Origin: a virus
Reading direction: 5' to 3' (one strand)
DNA: 33,674 nt
Virus record (IMG/VR): IMGVR_UViG_3300034092_002087
Location: 1-33,674 of that record
Shown here in pieces: positions 22,873 through 31,127 of the stretch. The notes under the pieces were generated by a model. That model saw nothing but the letters and a program-made list of their open reading frames with translations, ran no database searches and was not told the DNA's origin. Positions within the stretch are counted from its first letter, which is position 1. Each line of letters begins with the position of its first letter. The translations under genes and the position numbers were made by a program.

Positions 22873-24348
22873 TCATCCTGTGCGCGTTGTTGTGGACACG
22901 GCCGCTGCCAAGTTTGCTACCAGGGTAGCTACCGCAGTGGTTACTGCAGTTGCGTAGGCAGCCTCTACGGTGGCAGTTGCAGCAGCGGCAGCCATGTTTG
23001 CTGCAAATGCAGTAAACGCATTTGTGAACGGAGTACCACCAACCACACCTCCAAGAGTGCCTGTACCAAGATTTACTCCTGTAGAGGTAACACCGATGGA
23101 GCCTGGTGTTCCAGAGCTGCCGCCTAAGGTCCCAGCAATAGATACTGTGCCGCCGCTAAGGCTGACTGAGCCGCCTGTCAGCGACAAGCTAGTGGTGCCG
23201 GTAACGTCTAGCGTACTAGAGCTGCCTATAGTCATTGGGCCAGTGCTGTTGATGTCAGCTTGTCCAGTGACTGTAACACCCAAGTTAGTAGAGATGGTAA
23301 GGTCTAATGAGCCAGTAATATCCAGGGATGCACTACCACCAACACTGCTCTCTAGGTTCCCAGATACATCTAAAGTTAGGTCTGTTCCTACTGTAAGTGT
23401 AGTATCTTCTTCTGAATTAAGCAAGATACTCTTGTTGCTTAGAAGCTCAAACTGTTCGGGTACTTCTATGCGTACCCTGTTTTTCTCCAAGAGAATGTAG
23501 GTATTCTCTTTGTCTGGGGGGGACCCAACGTTCGCTGGATTTGTTTGAGGTAGTTCCGCGTCAGACTCGTCAAGAATACCTACACCGTTTGTTGGGGCAT
23601 TCCAGTCCAACTCCAGGGTCTGTGAGGGCTTTATCCATGTCTTTATGCTGCCTCCTTCATCGTTGTTTAGGCTGCGCGGGAAACGCCCGTCAACCGGAGA
23701 CAATGGCGTGCCAAATGAAAGCGATGAATTAGCAAGGTATGTAGACAGGTATACGTTGCCTGTTTTGGTTACCACAAACTCTACACCATTTACACGATGA
23801 AAACTTCTACCTTCCTGGGATAGGTAACTAGGTGCTGTGGTATCACTAGGATTTGCATTGCCGCTGGTCGCAGCGTCGTACGGATTTTTTGGATGTGGCC
23901 ACCATCTAACGACAAAAGGATTGTCTAAACTTCCTCCCAAGAAACCCACAATACACCAATCACCGTCCAAATCATAAGGATTGATGTTGTTTATCTGATT
24001 GTTCCAATTCTGTCCCGTAACTACAGAAGAGCATCCTCTTGGTAGATTTTCGTGGTAGTCGTCAATACCACAATGCATGTCTGGTGTGATTATTACATTG
24101 TCCAGTACTAGATAAGAAGACCTTCCGTCCTCTACCACAAGAACACTGCAGGTGTGCAAATACCCGCGACGATCTGCTCGCTGGAAAGCAGACCGGTTTA
24201 CATTAGTATCGGAAGGGTTCACAGCTAGTACGACACCAAGTACAAGACGAGTAAAGTTTAAAGCAGAATAGTCACGAGGGTCCACAGTCAGAGACTGCTG
24301 TGTAGTGCCTCCGTAGAGGTTAACAATCCTGTTCCTACCTAACGCCAT
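22873..24348 (-). CDS. baseplate central spike (puncturing device) protein
   Basis: This 491-residue protein has an N-terminal region with an OB-like barrel (GDWCIVGFLGGSLDNPFVVRWW at 129-150, an outer-strand pattern like gpV and gp5). A middle part (185-310) is followed by a repetitive triangular beta-helix from about 315 to 430, with alternating T/V/D/S/G units (LTLDVSGNL, LDITGSLDL, VTVTGQADINSTG). This is the plan of membrane-piercing spikes of contractile tails. Unusually, the last 55 residues are an Ala/Thr/Val tail (NMAAAAATATVEAAYATAVT) and not the short metal-binding HxH tip. The gene starts at the ATG at 24346-24348, sharing TGATG with the hub gene, so hub and spike are translated as a coupled pair. 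Confidence 0.82.
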   Translation of the reverse strand: MALGRNRIVNLYGGTTQQSLTVDPRDYSALNFTRLVLGVVLAVNPSDTNVNRSAFQRADRRGYLHTCSVLVVEDGRSSYLVLDNVIITPDMHCGIDDYHENLPRGCSSVVTGQNWNNQINNINPYDLDGDWCIVGFLGGSLDNPFVVRWWPHPKNPYDAATSGNANPSDTTAPSYLSQEGRSFHRVNGVEFVVTKTGNVYLSTYLANSSLSFGTPLSPVDGRFPRSLNNDEGGSIKTWIKPSQTLELDWNAPTNGVGILDESDAELPQTNPANVGSPPDKENTYILLEKNRVRIEVPEQFELLSNKSILLNSEEDTTLTVGTDLTLDVSGNLESSVGGSASLDITGSLDLTISTNLGVTVTGQADINSTGPMTIGSSSTLDVTGTTSLSLTGGSVSLSGGTVSIAGTLGGSSGTPGSIGVTSTGVNLGTGTLGGVVGGTPFTNAFTAFAANMAAAAATATVEAAYATAVTTAVATLVANLAAAVSTTTRTG

Positions 24349-27300
24349 CAGTCAACGTCTCCAATGTTAAACGGATTTAGAATCTCAACCAGGCTAGATA
24401 CGTTGTGGCTAGCTTGTGGGTTTCCTTCAGCACCTGTTGCCAAGATTGATTCGGACCCTCTCAAACCAAGAGACTTCTCATTCGAAATCTGTTGTTGCTC
24501 AAAGGCACTTCGCATTTGACGTTCGAATTCGGCATCTACCTCTGCTGTGCTAGCTTCAATCACAGCTTCGTTATATCTTGTGCCAACAGATTGTTCTTCT
24601 CCCGTTCCAGCCCACCAACCGGTAGTGCCCTTTGTATCTACTTCGTTGATGTCCTCACCCGCTCTTGCGACAGCGCTCTGTACTTGTGCGCTAGGGTCAT
24701 CCGTTGCTCTACGCTGGATCTTCAACGAACGTCGCACAGATAGGGGGTCCGGTGATATGAAGAACGCGGCCAGTCGCGAGTTTGTTGTGCGCTGGGTTGA
24801 TGTAGCATTAAACGTATTAAGAAAGGGAAGAACGTACACAGGATAAGGGTTACTGGGCTGTCCACGAGTAACGTGAAGTGTGGTGGTCATTGGTTGACCA
24901 TAGCTCCAGTTATGGGCTACTCCTTCTACATAGAACGACATGTTTCTGTCAGGCAAATCCAACCTGTAACCAACCCTTATTTCTGGTGCTCCGCGCATTT
25001 CAATGCTGCCAGATAGGTACTCTAAGTTGTGCTGATACCAGTGATCGTTAAGCAATGCCCAACGTGCCAACGCCCTACGTGTATCGGGGGTGTCTACCTG
25101 CCCTGGAAAATATTCTCTTGTTGTGGACTCTCCAGGATCTGGTTCTGTACTCTGTTCAGTGGGAGCCACCGGAACTTCCGGCAAATCAGGAAACTCAGCT
25201 TCGTCACCAGGAAAAGTTGCCTCTGGTGGTGGGTCAAGTGCTGGAGAAGCTGCGTCTGCTGCGCTTGCCCCAACAGGCAATACCTTTCCCCATCGCTCGC
25301 GGAATACACGCACAGGGTCCTGGCTAATAGTAAGACTCTCTGAAGGATTTGCTGGGCGGTCGTTAGACACAGGAAAGCCTGCTGTAGCAGTTGCTTCGTC
25401 GCTAAAATAGTCCTGTGTTAAGTTAACTCGGTCAGAACTTGATGGATATACTCGCCCGTTTCTTACTACGTCGAACTCAAAGTGAAGGTGCACACCCTCA
25501 CAGTCGGTACTGCCTACAGTGCCTATCTGATCTCCAGCTCGTACATCTACTTCGCGGTATCTCCCTCCTCGTATGATTCTTTCCGAGGCGAAGGATGCTA
25601 ACCTAGAAGACCGAGATGTAGCCTGCAGATTGGTAGCTATAGAGTCTAGATGAGCGTACAAGGAATAAACGTCATCTGCCTCGTGATAGATCATGACCAC
25701 GTTTCCGTATCCGGTGCGTCCTCGCGTGCCGACCGGTGCAGCCATTACTACCTTTCCATCCCTAACAGCTCTAACAGGCGTGCCACGAGCAGCTTGAATA
25801 TCCACGCCGTTATGGAACCGCCAGTAGCGTACACCAGAAGCGGGCCTAGGATTAGACGGTTGATTATTTATGCGCCTAGAACCATCAAATGCCTTACGTC
25901 GGTACCACCATTGATTGCCCGGCGTAACAAAGCCTTGAGTATATCGGTCACTTGACCCTGGTTCCGGGAGCAACTCTACAGGCAAAACCGTGATTGATGG
26001 TGCAGGTGCAGGAGCTTCTGGTGCTGCGGGAGCGGACTCTTCGGCTTCTGCTTGGCTTGTCGGTGCCTGTGTCCTGTTGATTGTTGAATAAGAAAATCTA
26101 GCAAATCTAGTCGATAAAGTTCGTGTACGTAAGCCGTGACGAACAACATGTATAGGGGTAACAATAGGCAACAAATCCATCAGGAAGAATCGGCTGTCCT
26201 CACCCAAAAAGCCATCAGACCTAATTTCAAACAAGTTAAAGTGATCCGTATCACTTCTACTCAGTCGTGTAGTTAGGATCTCTGCATCATTCACCACAGC
26301 CACGTCTAAGTGTTTAGGAGCTGCTGCAGTGGAAGTTCCATTCCGAAGATCTGCTATGTTTATTCCAGGAATGGTGATTACGTGTCGTCCGGGTGTGTTT
26401 GGTCTGTTGCTAAAAATTGCACCAAACCACAGGTCACCAATGGTTTCTGTCTCAGGGCTGTCTGGTTCGCCTGTAACACTACGAGACCTTACGGTCAACG
26501 GTACGTTGCTAGCGTCCACTCTATTGATAGTAGAAAAAGGATATTCTCTCATCACCAACGCGGGCTGGTACAGCATTCCAGCTGTGCCACCTTCGCTGTC
26601 CGCAATGTTTCCTGAAAGGTCATCTGGTTCTGTAGAGAATCCAGTACCTGCAGTAAGTCCTCCGTCTCTGCTTACTGCTCTCAAGTCAAAAAATAGTTCG
26701 TTCACTATTTCGTTAGAAATAGAGTGCAGGAACGACATTACGTTGTCCTGACGTTCCCACATGGACATAGCTTGTGTAAACCCGTCTATTGCTTGACGCT
26801 CCAAGAACGTGGAGATGTCAATAATGTCCAAAAGAGTAGGGGGATATCCGGACAACGTAGTGTTGAGGATGTTGTATGCTTCCGCTCCTCTTTCCGTTTC
26901 CGCGCCGTTGTTTTCCTGAGCAGTGCTGGATCCTGGTGCCAGCGAACGTATTGCCTCGTTGCTAAAGCGGGTTCTGTCTGCTCTCGTCACACCCTCTGCG
27001 GTTGAATCATCTGGATTCACCAGAGAGGCAACAGGGGCTTCTATACCTAGCTGATTTCGTATGTTCTCTAGGTAGTTCGCGTATCCACCTTGATTGTTTA
27101 TGGCGTTCCTAACATCCTCTGGAAGCGTGTTGAGTATTTCCTCAGCCCTACGCTGACGTATGCGGTCTCTGACTCTTGGATTGTACGAGGTTGGAAGTAT
27201 GAATTGTGCACCAAAGCCCAGCAGCAGTAGCACGGTGTTAGTCACCAGCTCTGCTGGACCTCCGGACACTCTTAGTCCACGAGAACGAAGAGCTGCGCCT

Positions 27301-27767
27301 CCGATGTTAGCCGTGCCGTCAAAGACCCCGTCAAAGTCTCTGCGTCCTCCAAGGTGAGGGTTAAAGTATATTTGTGTGCGTTCTAATGCCTTTTGGAAGT
27401 CTGAGCACTGAACTGTGTATATGGTTGTAGGCTTTCCGCTAACTGCGTCTACTCTTCTAAGCTCTTCTAAGTGGTCTACAAAGCCAAAAAATACACGAGT
27501 CCAGCCTAAACCGTCTGCGCGGTCACAATATACGTTTATGTAATCATTGGGGTAAACCAAGTTCAGCAGGTTTCGTTCACCAGTTACTGCAAACGAACAA
27601 GTGCCAACTGACTTGATGTTCTTAGTCAGGGAGATGTTGACGACAGAGTTAGATAGGTTTGTTACGCCAGGGTATTGATGGCTGTGTATGAGGATCTTCC
27701 AACGTGTCCTATATCGCCGTATGCCATCCGGGCCTAACTCTCTGTTGATATACGTTATTGCGCTCAT
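24348..27767 (-). CDS. tail hub protein with embedded M23 endopeptidase domain
   Basis: This is a 1139-residue protein. Residues 1-560 resemble a gp27/gpD-type hub (INVYCDRADGLGWTRVFFGF, VQCSDFQKALERTQIYF, then a helical linker and a beta domain). Residues about 600-785 form a complete M23 (LytM/lysostaphin-type) metallopeptidase with FHNGVD (His652, Asp656), YAHLDS (His706) and VHLHFEF (His760, His762), the two zinc-ligand motifs and catalytic His of the family. After an acidic Pro-rich linker, hub sequence resumes at about 870 (RWALLNDHWYQHNLEYLSGS, VGYRLDLPDRNMSFYVEG), so the peptidase is an insertion and not a terminal extension. It probably cleaves peptidoglycan cross-links during DNA delivery. 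The ATG at 27765-27767 overlaps the tape-measure stop as ATGA. Confidence 0.9.
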   Translation of the reverse strand: MSAITYINRELGPDGIRRYRTRWKILIHSHQYPGVTNLSNSVVNISLTKNIKSVGTCSFAVTGERNLLNLVYPNDYINVYCDRADGLGWTRVFFGFVDHLEELRRVDAVSGKPTTIYTVQCSDFQKALERTQIYFNPHLGGRRDFDGVFDGTANIGGAALRSRGLRVSGGPAELVTNTVLLLLGFGAQFILPTSYNPRVRDRIRQRRAEEILNTLPEDVRNAINNQGGYANYLENIRNQLGIEAPVASLVNPDDSTAEGVTRADRTRFSNEAIRSLAPGSSTAQENNGAETERGAEAYNILNTTLSGYPPTLLDIIDISTFLERQAIDGFTQAMSMWERQDNVMSFLHSISNEIVNELFFDLRAVSRDGGLTAGTGFSTEPDDLSGNIADSEGGTAGMLYQPALVMREYPFSTINRVDASNVPLTVRSRSVTGEPDSPETETIGDLWFGAIFSNRPNTPGRHVITIPGINIADLRNGTSTAAAPKHLDVAVVNDAEILTTRLSRSDTDHFNLFEIRSDGFLGEDSRFFLMDLLPIVTPIHVVRHGLRTRTLSTRFARFSYSTINRTQAPTSQAEAEESAPAAPEAPAPAPSITVLPVELLPEPGSSDRYTQGFVTPGNQWWYRRKAFDGSRRINNQPSNPRPASGVRYWRFHNGVDIQAARGTPVRAVRDGKVVMAAPVGTRGRTGYGNVVMIYHEADDVYSLYAHLDSIATNLQATSRSSRLASFASERIIRGGRYREVDVRAGDQIGTVGSTDCEGVHLHFEFDVVRNGRVYPSSSDRVNLTQDYFSDEATATAGFPVSNDRPANPSESLTISQDPVRVFRERWGKVLPVGASAADAASPALDPPPEATFPGDEAEFPDLPEVPVAPTEQSTEPDPGESTTREYFPGQVDTPDTRRALARWALLNDHWYQHNLEYLSGSIEMRGAPEIRVGYRLDLPDRNMSFYVEGVAHNWSYGQPMTTTLHVTRGQPSNPYPVYVLPFLNTFNATSTQRTTNSRLAAFFISPDPLSVRRSLKIQRRATDDPSAQVQSAVARAGEDINEVDTKGTTGWWAGTGEEQSVGTRYNEAVIEASTAEVDAEFERQMRSAFEQQQISNEKSLGLRGSESILATGAEGNPQASHNVSSLVEILNPFNIGDVD

Positions 27768-29869
27768 TGCGGCCCGCCGGTCCTATCAACAATAGCACGC
27801 ACACTAGAAGGCACGTTCAACCCTTGTGCTACCAAGAATGCCAACATAGACCTAATTTCTCCAGAGGTATCAGTAGGTCCAGTTGCTTGGTCAAAGCCTA
27901 GGCGCCTGGCAAAGGCATCTGCTACGCGCAGCATGTCCACTTCATTGGACGTAGCGTAAACTGCGGGACTTCCTGGTTGAGCGGGGAATGAAACGCTAGG
28001 AGAAGTCATAGGCAAAGTGGACAGTCGATCTGCCTCTGCCATAAATTCGCCGTAATAACGACGTAAAGTAGGGTTATTCAAACGTTGGGCCAACTCTGGC
28101 GACACAGAGTCCTCAGGTAGAGGCCTGGATATGCCAAGGTGTTCTCCAACTTCTCTTGCTGTTCCTGCTAAGCCGAGTCTGTAGAGGTCCTCAACGCCAG
28201 CGGCATACTGACTACCGGACGTTTTGTTTCGTTTGCTTTGAAGCCAGGTTACTAGTTCACCCATGACAGTTGAAATCGTACGCAACACAGGGCGCATCTC
28301 TTCCATGAATGTCGCTAGTTCAGTCAAAACAGTGCGAACAGTGTCTATGTTTTGCGTGATGAACTCACGTAGTACATCCTGTATAGACTCTAGCGCGTCC
28401 TTTAACTGCGCACCGTTATCTATATTTTCATTCGCTATGCTCGCGGCTCTTCTAGACTCGTGAAGAAATTCGTCGTTACCACCACTAAGTAAGCTGCGGA
28501 TGTCACGAAGGATGTCCCGCTCAGACTCCAATGCTTCTCCCAGCACTGCTGTAGGGTCTTCTCCAGCTTTAATAGCTTTTTGTACCGCTTCTATTTGATC
28601 TAAAGTAAGCCTTCCTCCTAACATGACTTTTATGGCTCGGTTGGCTTCTTCTCCGCTTCCAGCAGCCTCATTAACTGTATCAATCATTTGTTTGATAAAT
28701 TGTGGGTCGCCCGCTGTTCCGCGCTCAAGTGCTCTTTCAGCCTCATAAAAGCTCTTGCCTCCTCCAAAGCCCATTGCATGCAAAGCCAAAGCCCGACCCT
28801 CTTCACCGCCACCAGGCGAAGTAAATCCCTCCTCCAAGGCGCTGGCTACAGCTGCGCCACGTGCACCTTGCAAACCAGAGACACCGCTCCTTGCTAGGGT
28901 AGACAAAAGCTGAGCGAAAGGAGCAGTAGAGACATCACCCGCAGCTCTTCCAGCTGCTTTGGACGTCAAGTCCATTACACCAGAAAGAAACTCTGGAAGC
29001 CTTGCTTTTTCTAGGCCCGAGGCAACTCCTGCTGCCATTGCCTTAGTCAAGTCTCTGTAACCAGCGCCTGTGCTAGTAAAGTCTTTGTAACCAGCCTGTC
29101 TCATCTGACCGAGCATCCCGGTCGTTTCGGATACATCCTGGCCCAAAACTCTAGATAACGCGAGAGCAGATCCTGTGCCTTTGTAGGACCCCGTTGCTCT
29201 CGAAGTCATAGCAGCAGCAGAAATTACTTCTTCTGGAGAATAGCCTAGAGCTTTACCAGCCCCTAGACGCAGAGACTTTATATCTGCAGCCGAGGCTCCA
29301 CCTCCTGCGTATCCTGCCAGCTTGGATAGCTGCTGTGCGTAGTTCCTGTACGACTCGTATTGCTCGCCTATGGCCCTAAAAGGCATTGCGACGAGACGAG
29401 TAAGGGCACTAACCGCAGAGGCAGCTAGCGTGCCCACGGCCGTAGACAGCACACCACCCAGAAGCGCACCAGCAGCCTGGCCCCATTCTCCCCTGTCTCT
29501 TGGCACGTTAGGTAGAAGCCGGTCCCTCAACCCTCCAAGAAAGCCGCCACTGAACGTGGAGCGTGATCTTCTCTCTTCGTTTGCGCGTAACCTAAGGCGT
29601 TCCCTACGTATCTTGTTCTCTGTAGCGAACAAACGATTGCGAGCTTTCAAGTCTTTCAGTTCTCGCAGAGCTTCTTTCTTCTTCTCTTCGCGCTCACGCT
29701 TTGCCTGATCCTTAATGGTCTTTGTAGTATCGGCTTCTTTCTTATTTTGGCTAACGGTTTGCTGATGGACCTTCTTAGCCTGTTTACCCATGGCCGCGAT
29801 GTCCTCAGCGGCTTCTTCGGCTCCGTGAGTCTTTACATTAACATTTACATTATGATTAGTTTCGGACAT
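27764..29869 (-). CDS. tail tape-measure protein
   Basis: This 701-residue protein sets tail length and probably leaves the tail ahead of DNA. The N-terminus has a long charged helix (about residues 28-105, rich in K, E and R: TKTIKDQAKREREEKKKEAL) followed by a hydrophobic, Ala/Gly-rich stretch (132-164, AAGALLGGVLSTAVGTLAAS) that could insert into a membrane. The remaining sequence is helical with Gly/Ser turns, standard for tape measures. At roughly 1.5 A per residue the length predicts a tail tube near 100 nm, an estimate only. It follows the tail chaperone genes by two bases, the canonical order. The ATG is at 29867-29869. Confidence 0.87.
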   Translation of the reverse strand: MSETNHNVNVNVKTHGAEEAAEDIAAMGKQAKKVHQQTVSQNKKEADTTKTIKDQAKREREEKKKEALRELKDLKARNRLFATENKIRRERLRLRANEERRSRSTFSGGFLGGLRDRLLPNVPRDRGEWGQAAGALLGGVLSTAVGTLAASAVSALTRLVAMPFRAIGEQYESYRNYAQQLSKLAGYAGGGASAADIKSLRLGAGKALGYSPEEVISAAAMTSRATGSYKGTGSALALSRVLGQDVSETTGMLGQMRQAGYKDFTSTGAGYRDLTKAMAAGVASGLEKARLPEFLSGVMDLTSKAAGRAAGDVSTAPFAQLLSTLARSGVSGLQGARGAAVASALEEGFTSPGGGEEGRALALHAMGFGGGKSFYEAERALERGTAGDPQFIKQMIDTVNEAAGSGEEANRAIKVMLGGRLTLDQIEAVQKAIKAGEDPTAVLGEALESERDILRDIRSLLSGGNDEFLHESRRAASIANENIDNGAQLKDALESIQDVLREFITQNIDTVRTVLTELATFMEEMRPVLRTISTVMGELVTWLQSKRNKTSGSQYAAGVEDLYRLGLAGTAREVGEHLGISRPLPEDSVSPELAQRLNNPTLRRYYGEFMAEADRLSTLPMTSPSVSFPAQPGSPAVYATSNEVDMLRVADAFARRLGFDQATGPTDTSGEIRSMLAFLVAQGLNVPSSVRAIVDRTGGPQ

Positions 29870-29871
29870 GC

Positions 29872-30381
29872 TCAGTCATCGTCATTTTCAGAAAACCCGA
29901 ACGTTGGCATGTTGCTCAGGTTTTCTAGGTTTGGAAGCGTAGGCTTGCGCCTATCGGAGACTGTAATACCTTCACGAGTTGCTTGCGCACTAATTTTATC
30001 AACAGTTGACTTCATAGACAACCCGGCGTACGGATCTTTAGCTCTCGCAGCTGCCTTAAGCTTCTCTATGTGACGAATGCTTTCTTCGTCGAACGCTTCC
30101 ATCAGGTCAGGTATCTCTCCGTCTGCAATCTGCGCCTCCCACCTGTCGATAAGAGTATCTCCTGTGTCTCGTAACTGAATCTCGCCCTTAGCGTTTCTGT
30201 GCGCTTCAATTGGCTTTTGCTCAAACTTATCTAACCAGAAATCCGTCAGAAGCTCAAATAGCGTGCTGTTTTGAAACAGCTCATGGTTCGAGGGCAGCCT
30301 GTACTTCTTGACCCACCACCGCGCGAGCGCCTCCAGCAGGGTTGGTTTCCTGAACATTTCCCGAGCCACTTCCTGCGCCAT
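29872..30381 (-). CDS. tail assembly chaperone, second frame
   Basis: This second open frame overlaps the first chaperone in a different frame and ends two bases before the tape measure. It stays open upstream to at least 30474, but sequence from 30474 to about 30390 is Ser/Arg-rich and looks untranslated. From about 30390 the translation becomes protein-like (MAQEVAREMFRKPTLLEALA, then WWVKKYRLPSNHELFQNS). An ATG at 30379-30381 exists, but GGAG lies directly against it with no spacing, so independent initiation is doubtful. The usual alternative is ribosomal frameshifting from the upstream gene. The relation between frames is +1 or equally -2. Role: chaperone for tape-measure packing, by analogy with lambda gpGT and P2 gpE+E'. 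The start is the weakest point. Confidence 0.7.
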   Translation of the reverse strand: MAQEVAREMFRKPTLLEALARWWVKKYRLPSNHELFQNSTLFELLTDFWLDKFEQKPIEAHRNAKGEIQLRDTGDTLIDRWEAQIADGEIPDLMEAFDEESIRHIEKLKAAARAKDPYAGLSMKSTVDKISAQATREGITVSDRRKPTLPNLENLSNMPTFGFSENDDD

Positions 30382-30474
30382 CTCCGTTATTGGTCGCTCG
30401 TTCAACCGCCCTACGGAGAAACGAGTTCTCGAATTCGAGAACCTCCTTGAATACCTTTCCGAGAAGATTAACAT
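30281..30474 (-). other. overlap of two chaperone frames; candidate programmed frameshift region (+1 or -2)
   Basis: Two frames are open together for 194 bases. The first frame has codons beginning at coordinates equal to 1 mod 3 and the second at 0 mod 3, so the shift needed is +1 (skip one base) or -2, not -1. No classical heptamer of XXXYYYZ form is evident. Protein-likeness switches from first to second frame near 30380-30395, around an internal GGAG. The first frame ends CCA TGA, a sequence of the kind that can slip +1, but that is downstream of the apparent switch. Confidence 0.45.
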
Positions 30475-30763
30475 CGTTAATCTTGTCTAAATCCCACCAA
30501 GGAGGAGATGACTTAATAGACAACTCTAGATGAGCTATCATGTTGTTGAAGTCATCCGTCTGCTCATCGACACCACGACCAGGATTATTTGAGTCGTAGT
30601 ACATGCCACCGTTCAGCTGGGCTTTTCGAACACCTAAAGCAGCGATGTCCCGAATAGAAAGCTTCTTGATGGTGAAATTACCTTGATATCTATGGTTCTC
30701 ATAATCCGAGACGTAGTCAATGGTAAAAGTCTTGGTTAAATTCTGTCTGGCGCTAACAGTCAT
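30281..30763 (-). CDS. tail assembly chaperone, first frame
   Basis: This 160-residue protein starts at an ATG at 30761-30763, preceded by AGAGGG seven bases upstream. A GTG at 30781 is less likely. The N-terminal part is folded (TKTFTIDYVSDYENHRYQGN, FTIKKLSIRDIAALGVRK) and its opening resembles tail chaperones of myophages. The C-terminus degenerates to a Gly/Ser/Ala tail (NNGDGAGSGSGNVQETNP) once the sequence overlaps the second frame, consistent with the real product often switching frames there. It lies between tube and tape measure, the expected site. It is the first gene after the 364-base non-coding gap and so is likely to have its own promoter. Confidence 0.8.
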   Translation of the reverse strand: MTVSARQNLTKTFTIDYVSDYENHRYQGNFTIKKLSIRDIAALGVRKAQLNGGMYYDSNNPGRGVDEQTDDFNNMIAHLELSIKSSPPWWDLDKINDVNLLGKVFKEVLEFENSFLRRAVERATNNGDGAGSGSGNVQETNPAGGARAVVGQEVQAALEP

Positions 30764-30820
30764 AAATTGTCCCTCTAGCACTAATCTGACACGCTTATCC
30801 CTTCAGTCAAGGGTATGCGT

Positions 30821-30849
30821 AGTATAAGCGACCCCGATATGCTGCACAA
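30821..30849 (-). promoter_or_regulatory. possible sigma70-type promoter for chaperone/tape-measure genes
   Basis: Read on the minus strand, TTGTGC (30844-30849) and TATACT (30821-30826) are separated by 17 bases, a fair -10 and a weak -35. It lies about 60 bases upstream of the chaperone ATG. Only the -10 resembles consensus well, so confidence is low. Confidence 0.3.
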
Positions 30850-30954
30850 ATGCAGCTTTTCTGGAAAGTCGCTAATAAGTCAAGCTAATTGCACGATTTC
30901 TAGCCTAGGACAAGCTGTTACTGCCTAGTTGGTTAGAGTATCGCACACTATACC

Positions 30955-30982
30955 TTGACATGTAGTAATATTGGCTTATGAT
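30955..30982 (+). promoter_or_regulatory. sigma70-type promoter sequence on the plus strand, antisense to the genes
   Basis: On the plus strand a perfect TTGACA (30955-30960) is followed after 16 bases by TATGAT (30977-30982), five of six matches to the -10 consensus. It points towards the tube gene, opposite to all genes here. The transcript would contain the 15-bp inverted repeat. This is sequence resemblance only. Confidence 0.4.
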
Positions 30983-31076
30983 CTTACTGAGCTGAATTTA
31001 GGGGTTCTATTTGAGGATCTGGATCAAGATCAAGATGGATCATCTGTCTAAGGATAGATCTATCTTTTCTGAGCGT

Positions 31077-31117
31077 ACTGTATAGGTACACCACCATATG
31101 TAGTGTACCCATACAGT
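31077..31117. repeat. 15-bp inverted repeat (hairpin) after tail tube gene
   Basis: The arms are ACTGTATAGGTACAC (31077-31091) and GTGTACCCATACAGT (31103-31117), complementary at 14 of 15 positions with the remaining pair a G-T or C-A depending on strand, and a loop of 11 bases. It begins ten bases after the tube stop codon. No T-tract follows on either strand, so it is not a classical intrinsic terminator. It may protect the 3' end of the tube message, act as a processing site, or bind a protein as DNA. Confidence 0.7.
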
Positions 31118-31127
31118 AACAGCTATT

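Larger units (their letters stand above)
30764..31127. other. 364-base non-coding region between tail tube and chaperones
   Basis: This is the only long gap in the window. It holds a 15-bp inverted repeat just after the tube gene, a 12-base palindrome GATAGATCTATC (31053-31064), a 6-bp hairpin GCTGCA-N4-TGCAGC (30841-30856), repeated GGATC/GATCAAGATC units near 31016-31042, and promoter-like sequences on both strands. No convincing gene is present; a plus-strand frame from 31035 codes for only 16 residues and lacks a good ribosome site. The region is more A+T-rich than its neighbours by eye. It probably controls tail-chaperone and tape-measure expression separately from sheath and tube. Confidence 0.6.

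Noticed and set aside
22970-23500. Plus-strand open frame of 176 codons
   Set aside because: It is a Pro/Val-rich antisense shadow of the repetitive spike; repeats of the real gene keep the opposite frame open.
30841-30860. GCTGCA-N4-TGCAGC followed by TTTT as a plus-strand intrinsic terminator
   Set aside because: The stem is only six base pairs, no plus-strand gene ends upstream of it, and it lies upstream of the plus-strand promoter-like site. Kept only as a hairpin within the gap description.
31035-31085. Plus-strand 16-codon frame beginning ATGGATCAT
   Set aside because: Too short, weak ribosome site, and no sign of coding selection.
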